A DNA stretch of 64,000 nt from Conus ventricosus (lineage: Eukaryota; Mollusca; Gastropoda; Neogastropoda; Conidae): assembly GCA_018398815.1 (NCBI GenBank), contig JAFLJL010014082.1, forward strand, positions 25,001 through 89,000. The letters run 5' to 3'. Positions 22,007 to 33,487 of this stretch are shown piece by piece; position 1 is the first letter of the stretch; each line of letters starts with the position of its first letter. The notes under the pieces were generated by a model, which worked only from the letters and a program-made list of their open reading frames with translations, was not told the DNA's origin and did not search any database. The translations under genes and the position numbers were made by a program.

Positions 22007-22907
22007 TCCCTCATCAAACTCAATATTTTCCAAAATTTTGGTACACTCACACCTACATACATGCAATGCGTGCTCTAGCCAAATCTACATTGCATTCTGT
22101 ATGCAGACAGCTCTAAAATGCCACTTTTTTCAAATGCAGCCCACTGACAGTTTCTGCCAGTCCCATTTCAGACTCTTCGGCCACTGTCAGTCCTGTGATA
22201 CTTAAGGCCCACTATTCAATGACTGAAGGAGGACTATTACTCATACAAGAGACACATTACTAAACAGCAACCATGCAGACTTCTTACATGACCATGTCAC
22301 AAATAAATCACAATAAAAACAGGTCAGGTCTTAACTTGATTTAATGAAAAGAAGAATCCAATACGTTTATATTTCAAATACATTAGTCCAACATGTTCAA
22401 CTTCATGCCTCACACCAAATCTGTATGCAACACATAAAAAAATCATACTGCATAGAACTTACAAGTAAAAACAGTAACTGACAAGCTTACAGTCTTTTTC
22501 ATGCAGCAACTCATTCTCACCACTGTTGATGGGTCACTGCGTACAGACACATTTCAAATCTGATTTTCATGCAACTGTGAAATCAGGTCGCAAACCAACA
22601 AAAACCTCTTCAGTTGCATGATTAGATTTTGTATTTGGTCATAACATTGATAAAACACAGGTTCTTGTTCGGTTTGCCATGAACATCTTTGAGAAATGTT
22701 ATAGGATATGTAAAACCTATGCATCATGAAAAAGTACATCATGGTTATATGATGAATATAAAATTTGTTTCTATTATTTTATCATGGCTACCTACATGGT
22801 GCTTTTTCAACACTACTAATCCCATACTGAAAAATCAAAAGTCACCTGAAAAAAGTTTTGTCCAGAAAAGCAACAAACAACATAAACAGTATACAATTAA
22901 TGACATG
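21315..22907. other. Non-coding flank between element E and the Gypsy element
   Basis: AT-rich sequence with stops in all frames and no splice-flanked open segments that I can support. It contains a microsatellite at 21961-22002 and a short (CA)n near 21707. Repeated nearly base for base at 40561-42162. Confidence 0.6.
21961..22002. repeat. (CA)n microsatellite
   Basis: Uninterrupted CA run of 42 bp. The matching site in the second copy (41212-41249) is shorter and followed by AACCCC. Confidence 0.95.
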
Positions 22908-23085
22908 GCAGCTAAACCACAGACATCCATATGGCAGATAAGACAAGGCAGTGCTGAGGGTGCCAGCTACTCCTCTTGATTTCTCAGTCCCAGTATGCAG
23001 CTAAACCACTGACATCCATATGGCAGATAAGACAAGGCAGTGCTGAGGGTGCCAGCTATTCCTCTTGATTTCTCAGTCCCAGTCT
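22908..23085. repeat. Tandem duplication, 2 x 89 bp, at the left edge of the Gypsy element
   Basis: GCAGCTAAACCAC starts at 22908 and again at 22997. The two units differ at only a few positions. It lies just before the gag zinc-knuckle remnant and is present again at 42163-42340. Confidence 0.9.
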
Positions 23086-23099
23086 TTAAAAACAAAAAA

Positions 23100-26000
23100 A
23101 AAGAGAGAGACACCGACTGCAAAAAGAAGAATGCCCAGCATAACGCAAGACATGTTTCCGGTGCTCAAGAAAGAACCACTTTGGACAGAAATGTACAACA
23201 AATGAAAAGCAAAATGATGAAGAAAGAGGTAAACCAAATAGAACCAGTACAGGAAGACCCACCACAAGACAAGGAAGGATGGACCAACAGCATTGACCAA
23301 CCCAGCAAAGACGTGAAATGCAAAATGATAGTACAAGGACAAGAAGTAACATTCCAAATCAATACAGGCTCATCAGTGAACATGATTCCAGCAAAATTCG
23401 CAAGAGACATCAAACCAACAGACAAGATCATGAAGATGTGGAACAACACGAAAATGAAATCAGTTGGCAGGTCCACACAAAACATCACCAAATCAAAGAA
23501 CAATAAAATGTACATGGTTGACACTATCATGTTCGAAGACAACCTCACACCCCTACTTGGACAGCAGTTTTCTCAGGAAATGGGCCTGGTCGACATCCGA
23601 AAAGAAAATTTCATTCAAGTCGCCCAGCTACACTCGTCCCAGCACCTGACAAACATCAAGATGTCTTCGACGGCACACTAGGAAAACTACCAGGCCTTCA
23701 ACACTTGGAAGTGGACCCACTGGCAAAACCAGTCATCATGCCAGACAGGCACACACCAATAGCTATACAGCCACAGCTCAAGAATGAACTCGACAAGATG
23801 GTCAAAGAAGGAGTGATTGCACCAGTCACCGAACCCACACCTTGGGTCAGCCAAATTGTGGTCACCAAGAAAAAACAAGGAGGTTTACGCATCTGATCAA
23901 CGCCCCCGGAGCTCAAAAAGGCTTTGAGACAAGAATGATACACAATGCCTGTACTGGAAGATGTCATCCATGATCTGAGCAAATCAAAGGTTTTCACCAA
24001 GGCTGATCTATCCTCTGGATTCTGGCATGTACAGTTCGATGAAGAATCAAGCTTCTTGCATGTACAGCTTCTTGCATGTACAGACATGTTTTGGACGATA
24101 CAGCTGGCTACGACTACCCCTCAGCACATCAGTGTCATCAGAAATCTTCCAGAGAAAACTAGCTGAGGCTCTCAGTGGACTACCAGGGGTTGTCTGTGTG
24201 GCTGATGATGTCATTATACACGGGGACACCATGGAATCACATGACGCTCACTACAAAGCTTTCCTACAGAGATGTAAAGAACAGAACATCAAACTCAACA
24301 AGAGAAACTGGATCTGAGGTCTGACAACATCACATTCATGGGACACCAGATCACGAAAGACTGCCAACAAACTGACCCTGAGAAAGTGAACGCCATCAAA
24401 GACTATCCTGCACCAACGAACGTTGAAGAACTCAGATTTCTGGGCATGGTGAACTACCTCTCAAGGTACCCGCCACATCTCATAGATGACCTACAACCAC
24501 TGCAAAACCTCAAGAAAGACATGCAGTGGATGTGGGCTTCCTCCCAAGAACAAGCGTTCCAGACGGTGAAGAAGATCGTGAATAGTCCCACTCTGGCCTT
24601 CTACAAATGGGACGACAACCTGACTCTCATCAACGATGCCAGTGAATACGGCCTTGGATCTGTACTGATGCAGAAAAACAGACCAATCGCGAATGCAACC
24701 AGGCTACTCACGCCAACGGAAAGAAACTACGCCCAGATTGAAAAAGAAATGTTGGCCACGCTGTTTGGACTATAGAAGTTCCACCACTATACCTACGGTC
24801 GCCCAGTCCACATAGTGACAGACCACAAGCCACTCATAGCGATCAGCCACAAGCCACTATCAAAAGCACCAATGCAATTACAGTCAATGCTTCTCAGGGC
24901 TCAGGCATACGACTTCTCACTGGAGTACAAACCAGGAACACAGATCCTGGTGGCTGACGTGCTATCGCGAAGCGCCTGTCTCAACAGGAAAATGCATGGA
25001 ATCTGAAGCAATCAACTCGTTGACACTGTCACCATTCCCACCACAATGTCTGGAAAAAATAAAACAGAAAACTGCAGAAGACCTTACACTATCCGATCTG
25101 ACAAAAAGCCATCCTCAGAGGATGGCCACCATCGAGATACAACTGCCTTATTTTGACTACAGAAACAAACTCACAGTACAGAATGGAATCATCCTCTGGA
25201 GAGACAGAGTAGTCATACCATACATAATGAGACAAGAAATGAAGGAGAAAGTTCATGCTGGACACTCTGGCATCAACTCCTGCCTACGGAGAGCACGACA
25301 GCTTATCTTCTGGCCCAGAATGTCAGCTGAAATTCGGCACTTCATCGAATCATGTGATGTATGCACCTCTCACAGTGTGAAGCAACCAGCATGCATGATG
25401 TACCAGATCGCCCATGGGAAAAGGTGGGAACTGACATTTTCACCATCCAGGGAAGAAACTACCTCATCACTGTAGACTATTTCAGTCATTTCTTCAAACC
25501 GGACTACCGACCAGATACCACTGCAGAGATAGTTGTCACCAAACTAAAACACAACTTTGCCCGTCACGGCATTCCCGACTCTGTTGTCAGTGACAATGGC
25601 CCACAGTTCTCATCACACTAATTCAGGGCCTTCACCCGCAGTTGGGGCTTCAGGCATGTGACATCCAGTCCTGGACACAGTCAAAGCAATGGGGCCGCTG
25701 AAGCAGCGGTGAAAGTGGCCAGGAACATGATGAAGAAATGCCTGCATGCGAAAGAAGACCCATATCTTGGACTTCTGAACCTGAGAAACACACCTGAAGA
25801 AGGAATGACATCAAGCCCGATGCAGCATCTCATGGGCAGACGAACGAAGACGGCACTCCCCACCACGTTGAAACTGCTACAACCCACTGCCAGAGACTAC
25901 ATCAGACAAGAAAAACATCTCCTCGAAAACAAACGTCAAGCAACAGCTGAATGCCACTTTCACCAGAAGGATCTCAAACCCCTGACAAGTGGTGATACAG

Positions 26001-26254
26001 TCAAGATACAACCGATCAACAAGTCAACACAACTCTGGAAAAGCGGTGTTATCATTGACAGGCAGACGAGCAGGATCTACGACGTGCAGACTCAAGACGG
26101 AAGAGTCTACCGCCGCAACAGGGTTTTACTCTGCTCAGTCCCCCATCCCACTCTAACACCCCAAGGCCCTGCAGCGAGTAAACCCTCCCAAACCCGGCCC
26201 CGCCATGGGCAGACGAATGATCTCCATCCCACAGGCCAGCAAACTGAGGAATGA
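23100..26254 (+). pseudogene. Gypsy gag knuckle and pol polyprotein, inactivated
   Basis: A CCHC knuckle (C-x2-C-x4-H-x4-C) lies at 23153-23194 in a frame different from the protease. The protease core reads FQINTGSSVNMIP at about 23352-23390, with Asn at 23361-23363 where the catalytic Asp is expected. Reverse transcriptase spans about 23700-24320 with VADD at 24198-24209. RNase H spans about 24580-24985 (INDASEYGLGSVL to LVADVLSRS). Integrase has a His/Cys motif about 25250-25370 and the catalytic triad Asp 25475, Asp 25592 and Glu 25700. The C-terminus about 25975-26130 has WKSGV and RRNR. Stops occur near 23894, 23938, 24773 and 25619. Confidence 0.85.
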
Positions 26255-26932
26255 CCGCAAAACACACCACTTCAACCGGAGACTACCAACCAGGAACTGG
26301 GGACACCCTCTTCAGCAGCTCCTGAAGCCACACCCCTGGGACACCCTCTTCGGCAGCCTCCTGGAGCCACACCCCTGGGATGCCCACAGCAACAACCAGG
26401 CCCAGATCACCACAGATCCCACGCCCCCACCCAGCCGGACCAGCCAAGACCACCATATTCGGCAGATCAGTGAAGCCCAGACAAATACTTGATTTGTAAA
26501 CAATCATCAAAAGACAGAAACTGACAAAGCGAACATTAATAATTAGTTTATTTTATATAATTACAAGAAATCAATGAGATTTATTTTCATTTGTTAAAGT
26601 GGTACGCAAGGAACAGTGATTTATTTTAAAGCAGTTTAAGTTCAGAAACTATTAGGGTGTGATCTTCTTTTTCTCTTCAATTCAAAATTTAATGTAACAA
26701 GAAACAATTTTCCTGTCACATTTGTCTTGTCAGCATAATAATAGACACAGCAAGAAAGATGTTATTAAATTAAAATGTAACAGTAAACGTTATTTTGCAG
26801 AACTGACAAAGTGAACTTGAGATGCATTTATTTTCATTAATATTATAATTATATACTTTTTCATGAACATGATAAAAGACAACAGTCTATTAATTCAATT
26901 ATTTTTAATTTTATCAAGTTTTAGAAAATTCC
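26255..26932 (+). other. 3' non-coding region of the Gypsy element
   Basis: Includes an imperfect tandem repeat of roughly 39 bp at about 26301-26382 (CACACCCCTGGGA occurs twice), then AT-rich sequence leading to the polypurine tract. No further ORF is supported. Confidence 0.6.
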
Positions 26933-26944
26933 GCAGGGGGAAGA
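26933..26944 (+). promoter_or_regulatory. Polypurine tract of the Gypsy element
   Basis: GCAGGGGGAAGA sits directly before the LTR's TG. This is the expected plus-strand primer site. Confidence 0.85.
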
Positions 26945-27101
26945 TGTTACGTGTACCAAACTCAGGAGCAGTTCGCTCATAATGTTGTACGTTGATGATT
27001 AGCGGCACCTGAACATGGCACCCGTGTAAGGCTGCTGTTGAAAACGAGTTTGTTCATTTACTTTCTATTCTTGTCTTGTATGTGTCAGCATGCACGTAAC
27101 A
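26945..27101 (+). repeat. 3' LTR of the Gypsy element (157 bp)
   Basis: Begins TGTTACGTG and ends CACGTAACA, a perfect 9-bp terminal inverted repeat, and directly follows the polypurine tract. The LTR is short for the group. No 5' partner is present in the window, so LTR identity is judged from the ends and position. The second copy is 46196-46350. Confidence 0.8.
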
Positions 27102-29151
27102 ATCACCTTCCTCGAGTGAATATTCTGACTAGGCTTTGCCACACCAAGCACTGTGCTCAAATTTTTCATCTGGATGAATTTTAGAACTTCTTCATCCTGA
27201 GAGACAAACTCGCCATAAATCCTTCACTACACCACCTGGGCCAGGCTAGATTCGCCATCCGCTATTTGAAAACTTTGTCTCCAATTGTCTGAGGAGTGCT
27301 ATGAATAACATCCTGCTATGATGCAATGAAGCCTGATTGTGTCTTGCCCCTCATGAATTTTAATTAAGATATATGAGTTTTTCTTGGAGCCTATGAACCC
27401 AAAAAACTTGTGAAAAACAAAAAAAGGGAAAAATTTCAAATGGGTGGGATAATATGGGCCTTTGGCATATTATTATCCTTTGGCTATTTATATATTTTTA
27501 TATATATATATTTATTTTATAATGCTAACAATTAAGTGTGGGGGAAAAAAAGTGGGGTTTAACAATTTTTCCGTCGTTATAGTAATGTTTGGCAAAGATT
27601 TAACTTAAAAAAAAAAAAAATTGAAGATGAAGAAAATGGGGGAATTATTATAAATGAAAAACCCCTTCACTGTGCCTGGGGGCATCGCAATCTCTCCAAA
27701 GGCACATTTTTTGTATTCCTGCTTGGGCCCTTTCGTCGTGGATGGATTCAGGGGACACGGCTGATTGTGTCTGTGCCTTGGTGTCAAATAGAGACACCCC
27801 CACAGTCCTAATTCTGTGGTGTTTCATCCCCCAAGGGTTAAAAAAAGAATCCAACAGTCCCCTAAAAAGGCCAGCAAAAGGGTAGAAAAATGGAACAAAA
27901 AAAAAGTGGGAGAGGAAAAAAAAGTTTTGAAAAATTAAAGCTTTATTAAACGTATAAAAGTTGGGGACAATCTTTGGCTTGTTGAGGACCCATTCAAGGA
28001 GCAAGGGAGATCAAAAGATACGAAACAGTCTGGTGGTCGCTTGTGTTCAAACCCCAAACTTTGTGATGGGTAAGAATTTAAGAAAAACCTTTACTTGGAT
28101 CTTTCCCCAAGAATGCAAAAACTCCCCACGGTTACCCCAAAAAATAAATGCAACAATAATGTGGGGGAAAACAAGGAGGTTAACAATTCTTCCGTGTTTG
28201 TAATGATTTGGAAAGATTTAATTAAAAAAAAAAAAAAGAAAATGAAGAAAATGGGGGAATATATTTAAATATGAGAAAAACCCTTCATTATATATATTAT
28301 ATGCTTTTTGGGAAATTTGGTGCACTGTACTCAACATATTTATACATCCTCGACATGGAAGGGTTAAATCTTTTTACAATTCGTCCAAAACTTTGGGGAA
28401 ATTTTTTCCCAAGTGAGAAAAACCTTTTTTTTTTTTTCAAAACTATTGTTTCAGAAACTTGCTATAATTAGAGTCCGGTATGGACTTGGGCTTTGCAGGA
28501 ATGCTCGTAGCAGCGTTTTTTTACAGCAGTCACCAGCTCCGTTTGGGTTGACGTGGCGCAGGGTTGTTTCTACTCGTCAAGAGCATGGGAATGAAACTAA
28601 AACGATTACAATGTGATGAAGCCCTTGAATTTTTGCAAAAAGTGGATTAAATTTTGTTTATTTTTGTGGTGTGACGACCCCCATTTTACAGACAGCACAA
28701 ACTCATTTTCTTGTATGCAATGTTATTACCAAAGAAATAGAAAATAACTTTGCTGGTTTTTTTTGTGGGTTTTAATCATTTATAAATTTAAATTTAAAAA
28801 TCTGTCTGTTTTCTATTCTTTTTATTTTATTTTTTGAAATTTTTTTAAATATTAATAATATAAAAAGGTCAGTTTTGGGGGGGAAATAATTGGAGGAATA
28901 GGAGTTAGAATGAAATTAATATTCTATACTAGCTGTTATTCCCCTTACTTCAAAAAAACAAAAAAATTCCCTAATGGTTTTTGCCCTGTAGGAAAAAGTT
29001 TTTGACGAAGATACCAAACAGCAAAAGATTGCCCAAAAAAAAAACGATTTTAAAAAGGGGTGGAAACACTAAGTTGAAAGAAAATTTTTAATCAGTGGAG
29101 AACTATGTTCCATTTTCAAACACCCCCAAACATTTGGACTACATGCGTTTC
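27102..29151. other. Non-coding flank with degraded base quality
   Basis: No gene supported. Holds a TA-rich tract (about 27481-27520), a direct-repeat pair (about 27517-27664 and 28137-28285), and a dispersed repeat (about 28310-28600). The cleaner counterpart is 46351-48513. From about 27360 the sequence shows neighbour-base smearing. Confidence 0.6.
28310..28600 (+). repeat. Dispersed repeat, corrupted copy
   Basis: Counterpart of 47630-47890. The same family is present in the opposite orientation at 58445-58715. Confidence 0.6.
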
Positions 29152-29160
29152 TTTAGAAAA

Positions 29161-29243
29161 GATAAAATAAGATAGATAATGTTGTTTAGCCCCGCCGCCC
29201 AGGGGGCCAATCAGGGCTGTACCCGTTAAAATCAAAATCACCA

Positions 29244-29280
<37 letters not shown>

Positions 29281-30071
29281 TAACATCTCGTTAAAAGACA
29301 TGTTACAAAGAACCCGAAACTTTGTTAAAAATCTTTTCCCTAAATTCAAATCAGATGAAAAAAAGTTAATTTCTCTCAAAAACCCCCAAAGGGTCACGTC
29401 AGGCGGGGAAACCTGAAAAAGGGTTTCTTTGGACCGCTGTAAAATGTTTGGTTCCAAAGTGCAAGTCCCAAAATCTAAAAGAACATGTTTCATTGTGAGT
29501 GGTGCGACAGGAAGACCCGGAGCTTCCCCACTCTTTAAAGGTAAAGAAGGGTAAAATAGAAAGGCCGGTGTGCAGCCGGCACAGAAAACCCTTTCTCTTT
29601 AGCCCCCCGACGTAGATGGGAGGAAGTCTTTAAAGGGTTTTTAGGATTGAAAGATTTGTTATTCTCTGTGTGTTCCCCAAACCCCTGCCCGAGGTCTTCC
29701 TAAACGTTTAATTTTTGGGTTTTAATCTGAGGGGGATATAAAGGTTTGGGAAATTTTCTTTGTGGCGTTCTTGGTAACGATCAAACCCTTTTGTTCCGCG
29801 ATGCCAACATGGCAGGAACCCAAGCAAGGTGTTTGTAACGTCCCCCTTCAAATTGCTAAAAAGTCAAAAAAAAGTAAAAGTTTTGGTGCTGAAGGTTTCG
29901 GCCCGCTATGGCCTCCAAAACTGAAGCGAATCCCACAGAACCCGAAAGTCCCCCCGAAGAATGGGGATTATCTTCAAGCAGTACTAGGCAGAAATTCAGC
30001 AGAATAAAGAAGCACTGAAAGTATATGTTCCCAAAAATATTGAGAAGGAGCCCCCGGGCAGTAGGTGCAAG
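29161..30071 (-). mobile_element. I-like element F: 3' part, cut by the assembly gap
   Basis: Starts with a corrupted GATAA tail after TTTAGAA, the same left flank and insertion site as element G (48514-48524). Variants such as AGCTTCCCCACTC (near 29521) and the CAGTACTAG stretch near 29980 match G and not C or E. This is therefore the G element or its duplicate. It ends in the RNase H domain at the gap. Confidence 0.8.
29346..30071 (-). pseudogene. ORF2 C-terminal part (RNase H) of element F
   Basis: The stop equivalent is at 29346-29348. Blocks for the C-terminal Cys/His segment and RNase H are recognisable but corrupted and frameshifted. Confidence 0.6.
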
Positions 30072-31071
30072 NNNNNNNNNNNNNNNNNNNNNNNNNNNNN
30101 NNNNNNNNNNNNNNNNNNNNNNNNNNNNNNNNNNNNNNNNNNNNNNNNNNNNNNNNNNNNNNNNNNNNNNNNNNNNNNNNNNNNNNNNNNNNNNNNNNNN
30201 NNNNNNNNNNNNNNNNNNNNNNNNNNNNNNNNNNNNNNNNNNNNNNNNNNNNNNNNNNNNNNNNNNNNNNNNNNNNNNNNNNNNNNNNNNNNNNNNNNNN
30301 NNNNNNNNNNNNNNNNNNNNNNNNNNNNNNNNNNNNNNNNNNNNNNNNNNNNNNNNNNNNNNNNNNNNNNNNNNNNNNNNNNNNNNNNNNNNNNNNNNNN
30401 NNNNNNNNNNNNNNNNNNNNNNNNNNNNNNNNNNNNNNNNNNNNNNNNNNNNNNNNNNNNNNNNNNNNNNNNNNNNNNNNNNNNNNNNNNNNNNNNNNNN
30501 NNNNNNNNNNNNNNNNNNNNNNNNNNNNNNNNNNNNNNNNNNNNNNNNNNNNNNNNNNNNNNNNNNNNNNNNNNNNNNNNNNNNNNNNNNNNNNNNNNNN
30601 NNNNNNNNNNNNNNNNNNNNNNNNNNNNNNNNNNNNNNNNNNNNNNNNNNNNNNNNNNNNNNNNNNNNNNNNNNNNNNNNNNNNNNNNNNNNNNNNNNNN
30701 NNNNNNNNNNNNNNNNNNNNNNNNNNNNNNNNNNNNNNNNNNNNNNNNNNNNNNNNNNNNNNNNNNNNNNNNNNNNNNNNNNNNNNNNNNNNNNNNNNNN
30801 NNNNNNNNNNNNNNNNNNNNNNNNNNNNNNNNNNNNNNNNNNNNNNNNNNNNNNNNNNNNNNNNNNNNNNNNNNNNNNNNNNNNNNNNNNNNNNNNNNNN
30901 NNNNNNNNNNNNNNNNNNNNNNNNNNNNNNNNNNNNNNNNNNNNNNNNNNNNNNNNNNNNNNNNNNNNNNNNNNNNNNNNNNNNNNNNNNNNNNNNNNNN
31001 NNNNNNNNNNNNNNNNNNNNNNNNNNNNNNNNNNNNNNNNNNNNNNNNNNNNNNNNNNNNNNNNNNNNNNN
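30072..31071. other. Assembly gap, exactly 1000 N
   Basis: A round-number run typical of a scaffold placeholder. If the flanks belonged to one element, comparison with G (about 49502 to 52420) predicts about 2.9 kb here, so the size is nominal. Confidence 0.98.
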
Positions 31072-33188
31072 CCAGGTTTAGGAATATGGTATTTATAGAT
31101 GCAGAGGCGAAAAGGAGAAAAAGTATTTCCAGGTCACTCTCCTCCTCAACGTCTGCGTCCAATGGAGAGAATTTATTATTTTAGTTTAACTGGACTGTGT
31201 TGGTCTTTGGACCTGCTGGCAGACTTGCCCGCAGGTGACAAAGGCCGGGAGTTTGGAGATGGTGGAGGTCTGGATTTGGGAGATGGTGGAGGTTTCTTCA
31301 TCTCCACCATCTCCACGCTGGGTGGAACTCCCTTGCCCGCACGGGCACTGGATAGGGAGTTCGAGGCGGGAGTGCTGGTTTTTTAGTCTGCCCAGCAGCA
31401 GATGTTGTAGACTGCGGGGCAGTCTGAGGGGTGGCGGATTTTCTGCCTCCACCAGGGGCAGTCAGTTTGGGTTGGAAGGTGGTGGACTTGCTACCACCAG
31501 AATTGACAGATCTTACTTGCAATGTCTTTGAAAACGTAAAGTCATCAGTCTGGCAGCAGACTGATCGAGTGGACACTTTCTTTACGGCCGAAGCATAGGA
31601 TGAAGCTGTCGGCGTCTGACTGCCCACAACCTGTTTGCGGGCTTCAAAAATGAGATCTTCTTTTCCGTTTTGACTCGTTGTATAGCAGATTCTTGAATCC
31701 AAAAAGGACAATTTCGGGAAGAGGAGGGATGGTCGCCACCGCAGTTAGCACAATGTGCCGGATCTTGACACGGCCCATCATGGGTTGCCTTGCAGCAAAT
31801 ACCACACACCTCCTGCCCAGAACAGCGGTCCCTGACATGGCCAAACTTCTGGCACCTGAAGCACCTCAACGGGGACGGAACATATAAATGAACCCGGACA
31901 TTCAGATAGCCGACTTTGATGACGGAGGCAGCACAGGGTTGCAGAATGTCAGAAAGAGGGTGTTGGTGGCCACTCTTTCTGCACCCTTCTTTACTGTCAC
32001 CCTGCGCACCTCGGTCACACCCTGGGACGCCAGCTCCGATTTAATTTCTGCCTCCGAGACACCAGATAAATCCCTGCAGCGAATCACGCCTTTTGATGAA
32101 TTTAATTGTTTGTGGGGAGTTACCCTGATCTCCCTGTCCACTAATTTTGTTGCCTTCAGCAGCTGTTCAGACTGTTTCTGTGATTTACACTCAATAAGGA
32201 ACGAGCCATTCCGCAACCTCTTGATGGACCGAGGGTCACCTGCCAAACCTTGAAAGCCCTTTTGTATGGCAAAAGGGCTCAGAGCTGAAAGGGGTCTTTC
32301 CTGCTCTGTCCCTTCCATTACTAGCCAGGAAGCCCAGAACCTGTCCTCTGTCGCACTTCAGTATCTGAATCACTATCAGAATCGAAATCCCTGAAATAGG
32401 GGATGCTGCCTTCCTCTTCTTTTTTGGGGGGATTGATTTTGAAAGAGCCATATTGAGTTTATTGTAATTCATCCCTCCCTTACCCACCCACCTTGGAGTC
32501 CAACTAAGGGGCCAGGGCCAAGAATCACTGTCTTGACCCCTTCCAGGCTTCGGGAGAGACATACGACAAACAGAACACTACTACCCTATCCCCCCTGATC
32601 ATGCTCAACTCCCGGGAACAGAGAGCTGAGCACTGCAGGGGTTCACATGGCCAGCAGGGGAACTGCCTGTCTTGACCCACCCCCAAGAAGGGGAGCCGAT
32701 TAGTACACCGGGCCAAAGTGTACTTCCTGTCTAGGAGAGGTCCGAGCCAAAGTGATGTGTTGAGAGCACAGGCCCTCTCAATCACCATGGATCTCATTCC
32801 CCTCCGACACAGGTTGCACCGCACGGCAAACGCGGCGGATCTTAAGGAGACCACAGAGAGAAAAGGAGTGTGGATAAGAAGACTTGAAGGGGGACGAAGA
32901 TAGAAAAGGGCCAAATAGGAAAGGCAGAAAAGAAGAAAAGGAGAAAGGCGGGTTACTCTTAGTCAGGATCCTCACCCTTAGCCTATCTGACAGGGGAGGC
33001 CCTACCAGGGCATCAACTCCTTACCACGTTATGCTTAGGCCAGGCAGCATCTGGACTTCACAGGCCTAGAAGCAGTTGGAAAAAAAACCAGCCTATCACC
33101 AAGTATTGATGCCCCCGCCAGCAAAGCCTAAGGGATCACTGGACCGCGCAAGCCCTCCGACCACGACAAGGTCGCAACCCCCGGAGGG
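31072..33188 (-). mobile_element. I-like element C' (5' part), cleaner counterpart of element C
   Basis: Begins at the gap edge near the ORF1/ORF2 junction and runs to the GGAGGG terminus at 33188. It is followed by CAACAGCTGTTCAGA and the D' fragment, the same nested junction as at 13925. Diagnostic bases (CTGGATAGGGAG, CATTCAGATAGCCGAC, CTCGGTCAC) match C, not G. Confidence 0.88.
31130..32451 (-). CDS. ORF1 of element C'
   Basis: The start is the ATG at 32451. There is a basic KKKRKAASP patch, LSALSPFAIQKGFQGLAG, an RRM-like middle with GVTEVRRVTVKK, then CFRCQKFGHVRDRC, CGICCKATHDGPC and CANCGGDHPSSSRNC knuckles (about 31740-31870). The tail is rich in Pro, Ser and Thr. The expected stop near 31131 is not seen in frame (the tail reads DADVEEESD), and at least two frameshifts break the reading. 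The role is as in element E. Confidence 0.75.
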
Positions 33189-33487
33189 CAACAGCTGTTC
33201 AGATTGCTTTTTAGATCGACATTGAATTAGAAATGAGCCATTCCTCAACCTTTTGACTGACTGAGGGTCACCTGCTAGACCTTGAAAGCCCTTTTGGATG
33301 GCAAAAGGGCTCAGAGATGAAAGGGGTCTTTCCTGCTCCGTCCCTTTCCCATCACGAGCCAGGAAGCCCAGAAACCTGTCTTCTGTCGTACCTCAGTATC
33401 AGAATCGCTGTCTTTTTGAAAGTTCCCTGAAAAAGGGGATGCTGCCTTCCTCTTCCTTTTGGGGGGGATATTTTTTGAAAAAGCCAT
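33189..33487 (-). pseudogene. ORF1 N-terminal fragment of D'
   Basis: About 100 codons from the ATG at 33487, with KRKRKAASP, TGFWASWLVM, LSALSPFAIQKG-type and SVKRLRNGSFL-type blocks, interrupted by the insertion of C'. A single-base insertion near 33345 shifts the frame. Confidence 0.75.

Larger units (their letters stand above)
22908..27101 (+). mobile_element. Decayed Ty3/Gypsy LTR retrotransposon (K02A2.6-like), 5'-truncated
   Basis: Plus-strand element in the order zinc knuckle, protease, reverse transcriptase, RNase H, integrase, GPY/F-like C-terminus, 3' non-coding region, polypurine tract and 3' LTR. This order with integrase last is the Ty3/Gypsy layout. No 5' LTR, primer-binding site or gag body is visible in the 1.6 kb to the left, so the 5' part is lost or unrecognisable. 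Several in-frame stops and frameshifts are shared with the copy at 42163-46350. The left boundary is uncertain. Confidence 0.85.

Noticed and set aside
21791..22066. Cys-Val repeat peptide frame
   Set aside because: Translation of the (CA)n microsatellite.
23073..23548. Minus-strand hydrophobic, Phe/Leu/Cys-rich frames resembling membrane proteins
   Set aside because: They are antisense shadows of the A-rich Gypsy protease region.
27605..28004. Phe-rich minus-strand frames in the flank
   Set aside because: They arise from homopolymer-expanded, poor-quality sequence and are absent as continuous frames in the cleaner copy at 46.9-47.4 kb.
29996..31162. Long open frames of 338-388 codons
   Set aside because: They are created by the N run.
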